A stretch of DNA of 64,000 bases from AC-32 sp963755635 (GCA_963755635.1 CAVWKS010000019.1:248001-312000); one strand, 5' to 3'; numbered from the stretch's first letter, positions 16,601 through 26,066 are shown. The notes: a model not told the origin generated them from the sequence alone. Numbers and translations: made by a program.

Positions 16601-16892
16601 GGTTCACCTCGTGGTCACGCGGAACCGACCACGGTTTGAGCCCAGTCATGTCTCGAAGGGCCGGCGAGGTGTCGTTTCTCACCGAGTGGCCGACGATCGG
16701 CTTGGCGCTCGGCGAGGCTGGTCCAGGCGCCGAGAACTTGCCGACTGCGGCTGCTTCCCGGCCGGGTGCCGCACCGGCGAAAACGCCACCGGCTCCGATC
16801 AGAAGTCCGACGACGAGAACGCCGAGCGCGATCGTCGTCTTTCGGCCAGACAGGCGCAAGCGCGCCTGCACGAATTTCCCGAGCTCTTTCAA
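13671..16892 (-). CDS. Secreted PDTNG / CarbR / DUF11 / nidogen-like protein with 49-Pro stalk and PASTA domain (paralog 2)
   Basis: A 1073-residue exported protein. Order of parts: membrane or signal segment (~17-38); PDTNG module (~100-557); a carboxypeptidase-regulatory-like beta-sandwich (~560-640, GTLDGTVTDSS...ATYSVTYSHAGY); a DUF11-type repeat (~645-770, DLSIAKTADNANAST); a nidogen-like domain (~775-945, with NHCDDCTT and FFLLWDDLV); 49 prolines (954-1002); PASTA (~1007-1073). All are extracellular adhesion or scaffold folds and no catalytic site is visible. TTG 16892 is chosen for the GGGGAGGGG RBS 5 bases upstream, matching its paralogs. It has its own promoter-like box and terminator. 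Confidence 0.85.
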   Translation of the reverse strand: MKELGKFVQARLRLSGRKTTIALGVLVVGLLIGAGGVFAGAAPGREAAAVGKFSAPGPASPSAKPIVGHSVRNDTSPALRDMTGLKPWSVPRDHEVNLNPSIYHGSTFKPDAALQTKRFRNNMPSPTLNFDGIGFPGVNCSCAPPDTNGEVGDTQYVQIVNTGFEVFDKTTGASVFGPVSIDSVWSGFGGVCDGNGEGDPVELYDQIANRWVITQFAGAGNPTDECIAVSTTDDASGAYHRYDFNLGSNFFDYPKLSVWPDAYYMTMNVFNASGTAFLGPEPYAFDRSAMLNGDPATFITFTDPAYHNPGADAILPADLDGSNMPPAGAPDPFLELGTNTSSWPLWRFHVDFTTPANSTFTLGTDLTPAAYSVLCGGCVPQQGVSDLLDTLSDRGMFRLAYRRFGDGHEALVGNMSVSSNGVGAIRWFEINNATSGTATFVQQSTYQPDNTWRWMGGAAMDQFGDIAVGYSASSAAIHPQIRWAGRLAGDPPNTLGQGEATVFSGTGSQTGTNSRWGDYSDMTIDPVDDCTFWYTQEYYATTGAFNWRTRIASFKFPSCTTTGGTLDGTVTDSSNDDPIAGAHLDISDGTQATTDASGHYSLTLPPATYSVTYSHAGYADQTVNNIDVTQGNTTTENVALDPAADLSIAKTADNANASTGDQIGFHVTLANAGSPQASGVAVTDALPAGTDVNWTLAGDSDPGWAVVGSPPNQSLTGPSTVGGSASSTAHVVSTTTLNSTGTYDNTASFTSSGAGSGSDSASIVVAPHYTLTTQTGASIVPGTTDIGNHCDDCTTAVTLPFAEHIYGQTYTTAHVSSNGNIEFGSTNASGDYLNGCLPDSAHGASFFLLWDDLVTNAGGGGVFSATTGTAPNRTYYLEWRAQYYAGGTAHFELVFHEDSDVVQAIYGDVVDNGASSTEGIQDNAVPVWDEFGCNGDGGTPTNGLEVTYTPPGGPPPPPPPPPPPPPPPPPPPPPPPPPPPPPPPPPPPPPPPPPPPPPPPPPRPRCLVPRVVGKTLARAKTAIRSHHCRVGKVTRKTSSQRLKGKVIKQSPKAGKRFANGHKVNVTVGKGRRR
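13887..14033 (-). repeat. 49 consecutive proline codons
   Basis: Proline tract between the nidogen-like and PASTA parts of paralog 2. An additional Pro-Arg-Pro-Arg precedes the PASTA cysteine. Confidence 0.93.
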
Positions 16893-16937
16893 GGTTTCCC
16901 CTCCCCAGGTGCGATGACGGAAACGCGGTCCACCGCC

Positions 16938-16948
16938 GACCCTAACAC
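16938..16948 (-). promoter_or_regulatory. Shared upstream box GTGTTAGGGTC (paralog 2)
   Basis: Identical to the boxes upstream of paralogs 1 and 3; 46 bases before TTG 16892. Confidence 0.5.
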
Positions 16949-16979
16949 CGTCTCTGGCGGCCGCCAAGTCCCGGATATG

Positions 16980-17007
16980 CGTGGGGCCGGCGTTTGCCGG
17001 CCCCACG
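16980..17007 (-). terminator. Terminator of paralog 3
   Basis: CGTGGGGCCGGC and GCCGGCCCCACG, a perfect 12-bp stem with a GTTT loop, 29 bases beyond the stop at 17036. Confidence 0.7.
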
Positions 17008-17035
17008 TTCGATCAGTTTGGGTGGGTCGCGCCGC

Positions 17036-20000
17036 TTAGCGCCTCGGGCCTTTGCCGACGACGAGGTTGACCTTGTGGCCGTTAGCCAGCCTGCGGCCGG
17101 CCTTCGGGCTCTGGCGGATGACCCTTCCCTTGAGACGGCGGGAAGAGATCTTCCGGGTCACCTTGCCGGTGCGGCAGTGGTGCCGCCTGATCGCGACCTT
17201 CGCCTTGGCCAGCGTCTTACCGACCACGCGCGGAACTGTGCACGGTGGCTTGAACGGTGGCGGAGGAGGCGGAGGTGGCGGAGGTGGCGGAGGTGGAGGT
17301 GGCGGTGGCGGAGGTGGAGGCGGTGGCGGTGGCGGTGGAGGTGGTGGCGGAGGCGGTGGCGGAGGTGGCGGAGGCGGAGGCGGTGGGGGTGGCGGAGGCG
17401 GCGGAGGTGGAGGTGGCGGGGGTGGCGGAGGCGGCGGTGGTGGAGCCCCCGTGTCGAACGTCTCGGTGTCGTCCGTGGACGCCGTGTCGCTCGTCCGGCC
17501 GCCGGCTGCGACCAGCAGCGCCCCGACCGAGCTGCCCTGCACGAACGACTTCGCCACGTTCATGTCGGCCTCGTTCGTCCAGGTGTCGCTCGTCGGGTCG
17601 TACATCAGCGTCGTCGCCGCCGCGGCGGGGCCGACGGAGTCGGTCGCCGTGAAGGCCGGCATGTACGGCGTGAACGGACTGCCGTAGCCGAACGTCCAGA
17701 GGTCGCCCGCGACAACCGCGCTACCGGGCACGTTCTCCGGCACCGGCATGTTGCCCTTCGTCGTCCACGTGTTGGTCGCGATGTCGTAGTCGTAGACCGT
17801 GTCGAGGATCGCGTTGTTCGCGTCGCGACCGCCGGCCACGATCAGGTGCCCGTTGATGATCCCGTTGGCGGAGCCTCCGAGACCGGCAGGCATGTCGGCC
17901 ATCGTCGAGTAGGTGCCCGCGACCGGGTCGAACTCCCAGGTGGTCGTCTGGGCGCTGTCGATTGTCGCCAGGTTGTAGCCGCCGGCGAGATAGATCTTGC
18001 CGTTGCCCGGGTTGTAGCCCGAGGCCATGAACCCGCGGATGTCGGGCAGGCTCGGCCCGGCGCTCCACGTGTTCGAGGCGATGTCGTAGATCCGGACCGT
18101 GTCCACCGGGGGTGGCAGGTTGTTCGGGTCGCGGAACTCGCCGCCGAAGACGTAGATCTTGTTCGTCGGCGGGTAGTAGACGGCCGATGCCATCAACAGG
18201 TTCTGATCCGGCGCGGTGGCAAGCGTCGTCCAGGTGTCCGTAGCCGGGTTGTAGCGGTACGCGCTGTCGAGGTTCGCGCCCGAGCTGAACGCGTAGCCGC
18301 CGAACACGTAGCTGTACGTGCCGTCCGAGGTGGTGGCACCGCCGAAGCCGTCGATCGGCTCGGGCGTGACCGTCTGCCAGCCAGGTGGGGGCGGTGGTGG
18401 TGGTGGCGGCGGAGGTGGCGGAGGTGGCGGAGGCGGTGGCGGAGGTGGCGGAGGCGGAGGTGGCGGTGGCGGAGGTGGCGGCGGCCCACCGCCGATCGAG
18501 TAGGTCACCTGCAGGCCGTTCGTGATCGCCCCACCGGCTCCGTTGCAGCCGTACTGGTCGAAGATGTTGTTGGCGACGTCCTGGACGCCCTCGGTCGAGC
18601 TGGCGTTCCCACCGGTGACGTTGCCGTAGATGACGCGGATATTCGGGCTGTCCTCCGAGAAGATGACCTCGAAGTTGGCGGTGCCGGTCCCCGGGAAGTA
18701 CTGCGCGCGCCACTCGATGTAGACGGTGCGGTTCGGCGCGGTCCCGGTGACCAGGGTGTAGATCCCGTAGCCCGAGTTGAGCGTGTACAGGTCGTCCCAG
18801 TACGGGGAGAACATCGCACCGTGGTCGGAGGCGGGCAGGCAGGAGTTCGTGAACTGCGCCACGTCGGTGTTGAACTGCATCGTCCCGTTCGACTCGACGT
18901 TGACCGAGTTGTAGGGCTGCCCATAGATGTAGACGGTGAAGGGCAGCGAGACCGAGGTCGTGCAGTCGTCGCAGTGGTTGCCCGTGTCGGTCGTTCCGGG
19001 CGTGATCGTGTGGCCCGTCTCGGTCGTGATGGTGTAGTGCGTCGCGACCGCGATCGTGGCCTCCGCGCTGCCCGAACCGGCGTTGTCGGACGTGAACGAG
19101 GCGGTGTTGTCGTACGTCCCGCCCGAGTTCGGCGTCGTTGTGCTGGTCACGTGCGCCATGGTGCTGGTATTACCCGCGACCGTGCTCGGGCCGACGAGCT
19201 GCTGGTTCGGCGGCGAGCCGGTCACCGACCAGCCCGCATCGCTGTCGCCGGCGAGGGTCCAATCGACGTCCTGCCCGGCGGGCAGGTTGTCGGTGACGAC
19301 CACGCCGGTCGCCGTGGGACTACCGGCGTTGGCGAGCGTCACCTGGAAGCCCATGGGATTGCCGGAGTTGACGGTCGAGTCGTCGGCCGTCTTCGTGATC
19401 GAGAGGTCAGCCGAAGGCGTGAGCGCCGCGTTCTGCGTCGTCGTGTTGCCGTCGGTGATGACGAGGTTGTTGAACGTCTGCGACGCATAGCCGGGCTTCG
19501 AGTACGTCGCGCTGTACGTGCCGGGCGCGAGCGTGATCGAGTACTGACCGGACGCGTTCGTCGTCCCTGACGCGCCGTTGGAGACGTTCACATGCGCGCC
19601 GTCGATCGGGTCGCTCGTCGAGCTGTCAGTGACCGTGCCGGCGAGCGTTCCGCCGGTCGTCACGCAGTTCGGGAACTTGAAGTTGCCGATCCGCGTGCGC
19701 CAGTTGAACGAGCTCGTGGTGGCGTAGTACTCCTGCGTGTACCAGAAGGTGCAGTCGTCCACAGGGTCGACGGTGATGTCGCTGTAGTCGCCCCAGCGGT
19801 TGGAGGTGCTCTCTGGCTGCCGGCGCCGGCGAAGAGCGTTGCCTCGCCCTGGGCGAGCGTGTTGATCGGGTCGCCCGCCAGCCGTCCCGCGTAGCGGACC
19901 TGCGGATGGATCGCCGCCGAGGACGCGCTCGAAGCCGACCGCGAGGTCGCCGGAGTGGTCCATCGCCGCGCTGCCCATCCAGCGCCACGTCGTGTCGGGC

Positions 20001-21411
20001 TGGTAGGTGCTCTGCTGGACGAAGGACGCCGTGCCGGAGGTGACGTTGTTGATCTCGAACCAGCGGATGCCGGCGACGCTGTTCGACGAGACCGTCATGT
20101 TCCCGACGAGGGCTTCGTGGCCGTCGTCGAAGTGCCGGTAGGACAGCCGGAACATCAGCCGGTCGCCGAGCCCGTCGACGTTCTCGCCGCCCTGCTCCGG
20201 CACGCAGCTGCGGTTGAAGCCCGGGCAGAGAACCGTGTAGGCCGCAGGCGTAAGCGTGGTTCCAAGCGTGAACGTCGAGTTCGCGGGCGTCGCGAAGTCC
20301 GGGTGGAAGTGCCAGAGGTGCCAGTGGGTCGTGTCCGTGCTGCCTGCCTGCAGGAACGGCCCGTCCGCGCCGGCGGGCGGCGGGTTCGTCCCCTCGACGT
20401 CGGCCGGGAGCATGTAGTCGCAGCTCGAGCAGTAGTAGGCGGTGTTGTTCGTGAAGGTGATGAACGTCGCCGCGGTGCCGGCGAGCATCGCCGAGCGGTC
20501 GAACGCGAACGGCTCGACCCCAGCTTGGCAGTGCCCGACGAGTTGAACACGTTCATCGACATGTAGTAGGCGTTGGGCCAGACCGCCGAGGTGCGGGTAG
20601 TCGAAGAAGTTCGACTGCCGAGGTGGAAGTCGTAGCGGTTGTAGGAGCCCGTCGCGTCGGAGGTGGTCGAGACCGCGATGCACTCGTCGGTGATCGGGGT
20701 CCCGCCGGTCGCGCCCGCGAACTGGCCGAGATCAGCCAGCGATTGGCCAGCTGGTCGTAGAGCACGACCGGGATCGCCGAAGCCGCCGGTCGTGGCAGGC
20801 GCCTGGCCCGAAGCCCTGCCAGATGGACTCGATCGAAGCGGGGCCGAAGATCGATGCGCCGGTCGACTTGTTGAAGACCTGGAAGCCTTCGTTGACGATC
20901 TGGACGTACTGCGTCAGGCCGACCTCACCGTTCGTGTCGGGCGGCGCGCAGTTACAGGAGACTCCGGGGAAAGGAATCCCGTCGAAGTTGAGGATCGGGC
21001 TCGGCATCGAGTTGGGGAAGCGCCGGGTCTGAAGGGCCTTGTCAGGCCTGAAGGAGGGCTTGATCGGAACGAGTGGGTTCTGCACGTCCCCGAGCTCGCG
21101 GCGCGGGCCGCATCGGCAGCGCCCCCATCGAGCGAAGCGTCCGCGAGGTGTCGTTCACGACAGAGCGGCCGACGATCACATGGTTCGAGCCCGCGATCGT
21201 CCGGCTGGCAAACGAGGTTCGCCGAGGCAGCGCTCGGGCCGAACCCTTGCTGAGCACCGGCGTAGTGGGCTCCCGGCGGCGATGCGCCGGCGATCACTGC
21301 GCCCACTTCGACGAGGACCGCTACGCCGATCGCGGCGATCGCGATGCTCGCCTTCCGCCCACGCTTCGGCAGACGGGTCCAGAACTCCCGGATGTGGTCC
21401 AGCCTGTGCAC
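17036..21411 (-). CDS. Secreted PDTNG / CarbR / DUF11 / nidogen-like / Kelch protein with two proline stalks and PASTA domain (paralog 3, frame-disrupted)
   Basis: This is the most complex paralog, about 1460 residues if repaired. Order: signal/anchor (GTG 21411 after an AGGGGAGGG RBS), PDTNG module, CarbR-like sandwich, DUF11 repeat, nidogen-like domain with NHCDDCTTS, 34 prolines, a Kelch propeller (repeats such as YVFGGEF and IYLAGGYN), 63 prolines, PASTA. From 17036 to about 19800 the frame is clean. Between about 19800 and 21260 the conserved module is recognisable but jumps frame at least eight times (near 21200, 21100, 20800, 20725, 20620, 20590, 20520, 19935 and 19810). Each return restores the expected paralog sequence, so sequence errors or very recent decay are both possible. 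Confidence 0.75.
17255..17443 (-). repeat. 63 consecutive proline codons
   Basis: Proline tract between the Kelch domain and PASTA domain of paralog 3. Confidence 0.95.
18383..18484 (-). repeat. 34 consecutive proline codons
   Basis: Internal proline tract of paralog 3, joining the nidogen-like domain to the Kelch propeller. Confidence 0.95.
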
Positions 21412-21451
21412 AGATAACCCTCCCCTAGTTTCGATAACCCTTCCCCGCGGC

Positions 21452-21462
21452 GACCCTAACAC
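21452..21462 (-). promoter_or_regulatory. Shared upstream box GTGTTAGGGTC (paralog 3)
   Basis: Identical to the boxes of paralogs 1 and 2; 41 bases before GTG 21411. Confidence 0.5.
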
Positions 21463-21500
21463 CGTCGCCGCTTCCTTACAAGGTTTTTCCCTGCACTTCG

Positions 21501-21506
21501 TATGCT
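21501..21506 (+). promoter_or_regulatory. -10 box TATGCT, leaderless promoter of cdd
   Basis: TATGCT is followed by 6 bases and GTG 21513. Confidence 0.55.
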
Positions 21507-21512
21507 CTGCTC

Positions 21513-21950
21513 GTGACGCTCACCGAGGAGCAGACCCGCGCGCTCGACGCGGCCGAGGCGATCCTCGAGAACGCCTACAACCCCTACTCCGATTTCGCCG
21601 TTGGAGCGTGCCTCGTGGCGGAGGACGGCAGTCTCGTCGCGGGCACGAACGTGGAGAACGCGGCTTACGGCTCGACAATCTGCGCGGAGCGCGCGGCGCT
21701 CGTCCGGGCCAACGCGGAGGGAAAGCGCGCGTTCCGCGGGATCGCGATCATCGGCCGCGCCGGGAAGAGCGAGGGCGAGCCTCAGCTGACCGGGCCGTGC
21801 GGCGCGTGCCGGCAGATGCTCTACGAGTTCGCCGAGGTGGGCGGCAACGACCCGTGGGTCGTGCTCTCGACGCCGCAGCGAGAGCAGGTCGAGGTCACCT
21901 CGGTGCGGGCGCTGCTGCCCTTCGGCTTCGGGCCGGGCAACCTGAAGTAG
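21513..21950 (+). CDS. cdd: Cytidine deaminase
   Basis: This 145-residue enzyme deaminates cytidine and deoxycytidine to uridine forms in pyrimidine salvage. The family motifs are complete: NPYSDFAVGA near residue 23, the substrate-binding NVENAAYGSTICAERAA near 47 with the zinc Cys and catalytic Glu, and PCGACRQ near 95 with the other two zinc cysteines. The length is normal for the small homotetrameric form. It is the only plus-strand gene inside the PASTA cluster and lies between the promoters of paralog 3 and the end of paralog 4. GTG 21513 has a leaderless-type -10 box. Confidence 0.95.
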   Translation: MTLTEEQTRALDAAEAILENAYNPYSDFAVGACLVAEDGSLVAGTNVENAAYGSTICAERAALVRANAEGKRAFRGIAIIGRAGKSEGEPQLTGPCGACRQMLYEFAEVGGNDPWVVLSTPQREQVEVTSVRALLPFGFGPGNLK

Positions 21951-21967
21951 TAGGCGCTTTCTAGCTC

Positions 21968-23941
21968 TTAGCGCTTGCCGACCGTCAGGTTGACCTTGTG
22001 GCCGTTCGCGAGCCTGCGGCGCGGCCGCGGGCTCTGCGCGATCACCCTTCCCCGCTTGCGCTTGCTCGCGTGCTTGCGAGTCACCCTGCCTGTCCTGCAG
22101 TGCGCCCTCCTGATCCTCGTCTTCGCCTTGGCGAGCGTCAGGCCGATGACGCGCGGCACCGTGCACGGCGGCTTGAACGGTGGCGGAGGAGGCGGCGGCG
22201 GTGGTGGTGGAGGTGGCGGCGGAGGTGGCGGAGGCGGCGGAGGCGGAGGCGGAGGCGGTGGTGGCGGAGGCGGAGGTGGCGGAGGCGGAGGTGGCGGAGG
22301 CGGCGGAGGCGGCGGTGGCGGCGGCGGTGGCGGCGGCGGAGGCGGCCCCGTGCACTCGGTGATCCGGATCGAGTCGACGCGCCAGCCCTCTGCTCCGACC
22401 GCGCTGTCCGTCCCGAGCCGCCAGCGGAGCGCCACGCTGTGGCCGGACGCGGCGGCCGGAAGGTTCACCGTCGTCGTGATGAAGCCGTTGTTCGAGTTCC
22501 CGGTCCAGGCCTCGCGGCCTTGGAGCGGATTGCCGGTGCCGCTGTTGATCGGTCCGCTGTAGCCCGCCTGGACGAAGGTGCCGCCGGCGGTGAGGATGTC
22601 CTGGAAGGCGCCGCCGTCGATCGAGATCTCGAGCACGCCGCCGTCGAAGGTGTTCTCCAGGTAGTAGTTGTTCCGGAACGTGAGCTGAGCCGTGGTGGTT
22701 GAGATCGGGATGCCGGGCGACGTCAGCCGCTTGTCGCTCGCGACCTGCCCGTCGTCCACGTAGGCGGCGTTCGGGGGCGAGTCGGCAGGAGGTGGAGGCA
22801 TCCCGCTCGCGGAGGTCGTCCAGAGCGGCGGATCCCCCAGCACGTTGTCGGCCGTCCAGCCGGCAGGCAGGTCGGGCGGCGTGACGTCGTCGAAGCTCTC
22901 GGCGTAGGTCGTCTGAGGGTTCTCGCAGGCGGTCGCGGCGTCGAGCACCTCCGTCGTCGTCGTGGAGCTCGAGCCGTCGGAGCCGCCCGCGGCGACGAGC
23001 CGGTTGCCGATCGCGCTGCCGGCGATCAGCGAGCGCGGCACGTTCAGGCTCGGCCCGGCCGTCCAGGCGTCGAGCCCCGGGACGTAGCTGTAGGTCGCCC
23101 CGCTTGTCGCGGGCACGTCCGGAAGAAGCGGGTCGCCGCCGCCGAAGACCCAGAGCTTCCCTCCGGCGACCGCGCCGCCGGGCGCGTTCAGCGCGGCCGG
23201 CATGTCCGCCTTCGCCGTCCACGTATCGGTCGCGATGTTGTAGTCCCAGGTGAGCGCGAGCGCGCTCCCGTTCGTGTCCCGCCCGCCGGCGACCAAGAGG
23301 TGTCCGTTCACGATGCCGCCTGCCGCGCCGCCCACGGCGTTCGGGATCGCGCTCTTCGTCGCGAACGTGTTCGTGGCCGGGTTGTACTCCCAGGTCGTGG
23401 CCTGTGGGTCGGCGAACTCCGAAGTGCTGTAGCCGCCGACGAGGTAGATCCTGCCGTTCGCCGTGTTGTAGCCGGACGCCATGAACGAACGCGCGGCGGG
23501 TAGGTTCGCCGCGGCGCTCCACGAGTTCGCGAAGACGTCGTAGACCCTGGTCGCCGTGCTGACGATGTTGGTCGACGGATCGACCCCGCCGAAAACGTAG
23601 ACGCGGGGGTCCGTGTCCGATGGGAGGTACACCGCCGAGGCGCCCTCGACCGCGTCGGCCATCGGCGCCCGCGTTTCCCAGCGCTCGTTGACGGAGTTCC
23701 AGCGGTAGGCGGTGTTCACGGCCGAGCTGGTCGCGGTCGAGTAGCCGCCGAAGAAGTACGAGAAGTAGTTCGGGTCGGCAGCCGACGCGGCGCCTTGGAG
23801 CCCCTCCGGCAGGGACGAGACGACGTTCCAGGTCGACGCGGGCGCGCTGGGCTCCGCTGCACGCGTCGATGCCGCCGGCGCGAGCGTCAGCACGCCGACC
23901 GACACGGCCAGCGTCGCGATCCGAGCCAGGCTTCTCCCCAT
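21968..23941 (-). CDS. Secreted Kelch / adhesin-like protein with 56-Pro stalk and PASTA domain (paralog 4)
   Basis: A 657-residue protein with a cleavable signal peptide (MGRSLARIATLAVSVGVL...STRAA). Kelch repeats (~40-335) recur as YFFGGYST, VYVFGGVD, IYLVGGYS, LLVAGGRD and LWVFGGGD, implying a closed propeller of about six blades. A beta-sandwich (~345-530) of the cleaved-adhesin/MAM-like type follows, then 56 prolines (533-588) and a basic PASTA domain (CTVPRVIGLTLAKAKTRI). It lacks the PDTNG module. ATG 23941 has a GGGAGGGGG RBS 5 bases upstream. The frame is intact. It likely acts as a wall-held binding protein; the ligand is unknown. Confidence 0.87.
   Translation of the reverse strand: MGRSLARIATLAVSVGVLTLAPAASTRAAEPSAPASTWNVVSSLPEGLQGAASAADPNYFSYFFGGYSTATSSAVNTAYRWNSVNERWETRAPMADAVEGASAVYLPSDTDPRVYVFGGVDPSTNIVSTATRVYDVFANSWSAAANLPAARSFMASGYNTANGRIYLVGGYSTSEFADPQATTWEYNPATNTFATKSAIPNAVGGAAGGIVNGHLLVAGGRDTNGSALALTWDYNIATDTWTAKADMPAALNAPGGAVAGGKLWVFGGGDPLLPDVPATSGATYSYVPGLDAWTAGPSLNVPRSLIAGSAIGNRLVAAGGSDGSSSTTTTEVLDAATACENPQTTYAESFDDVTPPDLPAGWTADNVLGDPPLWTTSASGMPPPPADSPPNAAYVDDGQVASDKRLTSPGIPISTTTAQLTFRNNYYLENTFDGGVLEISIDGGAFQDILTAGGTFVQAGYSGPINSGTGNPLQGREAWTGNSNNGFITTTVNLPAAASGHSVALRWRLGTDSAVGAEGWRVDSIRITECTGPPPPPPPPPPPPPPPPPPPPPPPPPPPPPPPPPPPPPPPPPPPPPPPPPPPPPPPPFKPPCTVPRVIGLTLAKAKTRIRRAHCRTGRVTRKHASKRKRGRVIAQSPRPRRRLANGHKVNLTVGKR
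22178..22345 (-). repeat. 56 consecutive proline codons
   Basis: Proline tract between the adhesin-like and PASTA domains of paralog 4. Confidence 0.95.
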
Positions 23942-23995
23942 CGATACCCCCTCCCGAGGGCTTCTTACTGCCTCAGGCCCGAAAAAGCAAGGGAT

Positions 23996-25990
23996 TCAGC
24001 GCTTGCCGACGGTCAGATTGACCTTGTGGCCGTTGGCGAGCCGGCGGCGCGGGCGCGGGCTCTGCGCGATCACCCTCCCCCGCTTGCGCGCGCTCGCGTG
24101 CTTGCGGGTCACCTTGCCGGTCCGGCAGTGCGCCTTGCGGATCTTCGTCTCGGCCCTGGCGAGCGTCTGCCCGATCACGTTCGGGACCGTGCAGGGCGCC
24201 TTGACCGGAGGTGGCGAAGGCGGCGGCAGGGGCGGTGGCGGCGGCCACGGCGGTGGCGGAGGCGGCGCAGGTGGTGCCGGCGGCGGTGGCGGCAACGGCG
24301 GTGGCGGCGGAGGGAGCTGGCCGATGCAGGAGTCGAACTTGAAGCTCCCGATTCGAGTGCGCCAGTTGTATGACGAGACGCCCGGCGGGTAGTACTCGTT
24401 CGTGTACCAGAAGGTGCAGTCGTCGCTCGGGTCGACGGTCAGGTCGCTGTAGTCGCCCCAGCGATAGCCGGACCCGTTCTGGCTGCCCTGGCCGGCGAAG
24501 AGCGTCGTCTCGCCCTGGGCGAGCTCGTTCGCCGGGTCGTTCGCGAGCCGGCCGGCGTAGCGGAGCCCCGGGAAGACCGCCGCGCTCGAGGCGCTGAAGC
24601 CGAGCGCGAGGTCGCCGGCGCTGTCCATCGCGGCGCTTCCCATCCAGCGCCAGGTCGTGTCCGGCTGGTAGGTGCTCTGCTGGACGAAGGACGGCGTTCC
24701 GGACGTGACGTTCGTGAGCTCGAACCAGCGAATTCCCGCGACGCCTCCGGAGAGGACGGTGCGGTTGCCGACCAGCGCCTCGTGCCCGTCGCAAAGCGGC
24801 GGTAGGCCGACCGGAACATGCCGCGGTCGCCGATGGCGTCGAGGCCCTCGGTCGTGTTCGGCTGGGGCACACAGCTGTCGACGTTCAGGCAGATCGGCGA
24901 AAAGGCTTGCGGTGCCAGCGTCCCCGCGAGCGTGAAGGTCGAGGCCGAGGGCGTCGCGAAGTCGGCATGGAACCGGTAGAGAGGCCACGTCGGCTGCGTC
25001 ACCGAGAGGAACGGATTCGGTGCACCGGACGGCGGCATGTTGAAGCCGTCGAGGTCGCCCGGAAGCAGCGCGCCTACGTTCGAGCGGCAGCGTGCTGAAG
25101 GTGACGAAGGTCGCCGGGGCGCCCCACAGCATCGCGGCGCGGTCGAACGCGAACGGCTGCGGGCCGATGTACGTCGTCCCGGACGAGTTGAAGTCGTTCA
25201 TGGCCAGGTAGTAGGCGTCCGGCCAGACCCCGAGGTGCGGGTAGTCGTAGAAGTTGATCCCGAGGTGGAAGTCGTAGCGGTACCACGCGCCGGTGGCGTC
25301 ACCCGTCTGCGAGACCGCGATGCACTCATCGGTCGGCAGGTCGATTCCCGCGAACTGCGTGACGAGCCAGCGGTTCGCGAGCTGGTCGTAGAGCACGACC
25401 GGATCGCCGGCGACGTTGTTCTGGCAGAGCCCGCCGAAGCCTTGCCAGAGCGCGGCGATCGCGATCGGCCCGAGCAGGGACGAGCCTGTCGTCTTGTCGA
25501 AGACCTGAACGGCCTCGTTCACGATCTGGACGTACTGGGTCAGGCCGACCTCACCGTTCGTGTCGGGCGGCGCGCAGTTGCAGCTGACGCCGGGGAAGGC
25601 GATCCCGTCGAAAGTCAGGATCGGCTCCGGCATCGAGTCGGGGTAGTGCGCGGCCTGGCGGGCGGCGTCTGGCCGGAAACCCGGCGCGACCGGCACGCGC
25701 GGGTTCGGGCTCGCCTCGTGCTCGGCCATCGGCAGGTACCGCGCTGGCCGGATCGAGCGGAGCGGCGGCGAGACATCGTTCTTCAGCGAGTGGCCGACGA
25801 TCGCCTTGCCCGCCGATGCGACCACCGGCGCGCGCAGGCTTTGCGCTGCCTCCGGCGAGCCATGGCTGGACACCCCGGCCAGCACGACTCCCGCCTGGAC
25901 TGCGCCGGCAAGGGTGAGGGCGCCTAGGACGATTGCGAGGCGCCGTCGCTGAGAGACGAAACGGCCGAACAGCTCGACCAGGTTGTACAC
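23996..25990 (-). CDS. Secreted PDTNG-module protein with mixed proline stalk and PASTA domain (paralog 5, two frameshifts)
   Basis: About 664 residues: basic N-terminus and hydrophobic segment (~18-38), PDTNG module (VSCNCAPPDTNGEVG, DECIAVSQTGDATG, GVWPDAYYLAMNDFN), a 36-codon proline-rich stalk broken by Leu, Ala, Trp and Ser, and a PASTA domain nearly identical to that of paralog 4. The frame slips near 25080 and returns near 24790; the middle stretch is intact in the neighbouring frame (NMPPSGAPNPFL, STFTLAGTL). At 24790 the slip looks like loss of one G in a TTTGGCGAC context. GTG 25990 has AGGGGGAAG upstream. The gene lies 76 bases after the subtilisin gene, with a terminator hairpin between. 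Confidence 0.8.
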   Translation of the reverse strand: MYNLVELFGRFVSQRRRLAIVLGALTLAGAVQAGVVLAGVSSHGSPEAAQSLRAPVVASAGKAIVGHSLKNDVSPPLRSIRPARYLPMAEHEASPNPRVPVAPGFRPDAARQAAHYPDSMPEPILTFDGIAFPGVSCNCAPPDTNGEVGLTQYVQIVNEAVQVFDKTTGSSLLGPIAIAALWQGFGGLCQNNVAGDPVVLYDQLANRWLVTQFAGIDLPTDECIAVSQTGDATGAWYRYDFHLGINFYDYPHLGVWPDAYYLAMNDFNSSGTTYIGPQPFAFDRAAMLWGAPATFVTFSTLPLERRRAASGRPRRLQHAAVRCTESVPLGDAADVASLPVPCRLRDALGLDLHARGDAGTASLFADLPERRQLCAPAEHDRGPRRHRRPRHVPVGLPPLCDGHEALVGNRTVLSGGVAGIRWFELTNVTSGTPSFVQQSTYQPDTTWRWMGSAAMDSAGDLALGFSASSAAVFPGLRYAGRLANDPANELAQGETTLFAGQGSQNGSGYRWGDYSDLTVDPSDDCTFWYTNEYYPPGVSSYNWRTRIGSFKFDSCIGQLPPPPPPLPPPPPAPPAPPPPPPWPPPPPLPPPSPPPVKAPCTVPNVIGQTLARAETKIRKAHCRTGKVTRKHASARKRGRVIAQSPRPRRRLANGHKVNLTVGKR
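24206..24313 (-). repeat. 36-codon proline-rich tract, interrupted
   Basis: The only impure stalk in the cluster: runs of 2-6 prolines separated by single Leu, Ala, Trp or Ser residues. Confidence 0.9.
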
Positions 25991-26008
25991 GAACTTCCCC
26001 CTGTGACG

Positions 26009-26038
26009 AGCGAGGCCGGCTGTTGGGCCGGCCTCGCT
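26009..26038 (-). terminator. Terminator of the subtilisin paralog
   Basis: AGCGAGGCCGGC and GCCGGCCTCGCT, a perfect 12-bp stem with a 6-base loop, between the stop at 26067 and the start of paralog 5. Confidence 0.75.
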
Positions 26039-26066
26039 GACGTTCCTAGGGTGTCGTCGTTCAGGA

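Noticed and set aside
17250..17650. Glycine-rich and Ala/Glu/Val-rich open frames on the plus strand opposite the proline tracts
   Set aside because: They are the antisense readings of proline codons (GGC/GGT/GGA units) and have no RBS; the minus-strand proteins have signal peptides and known domains.
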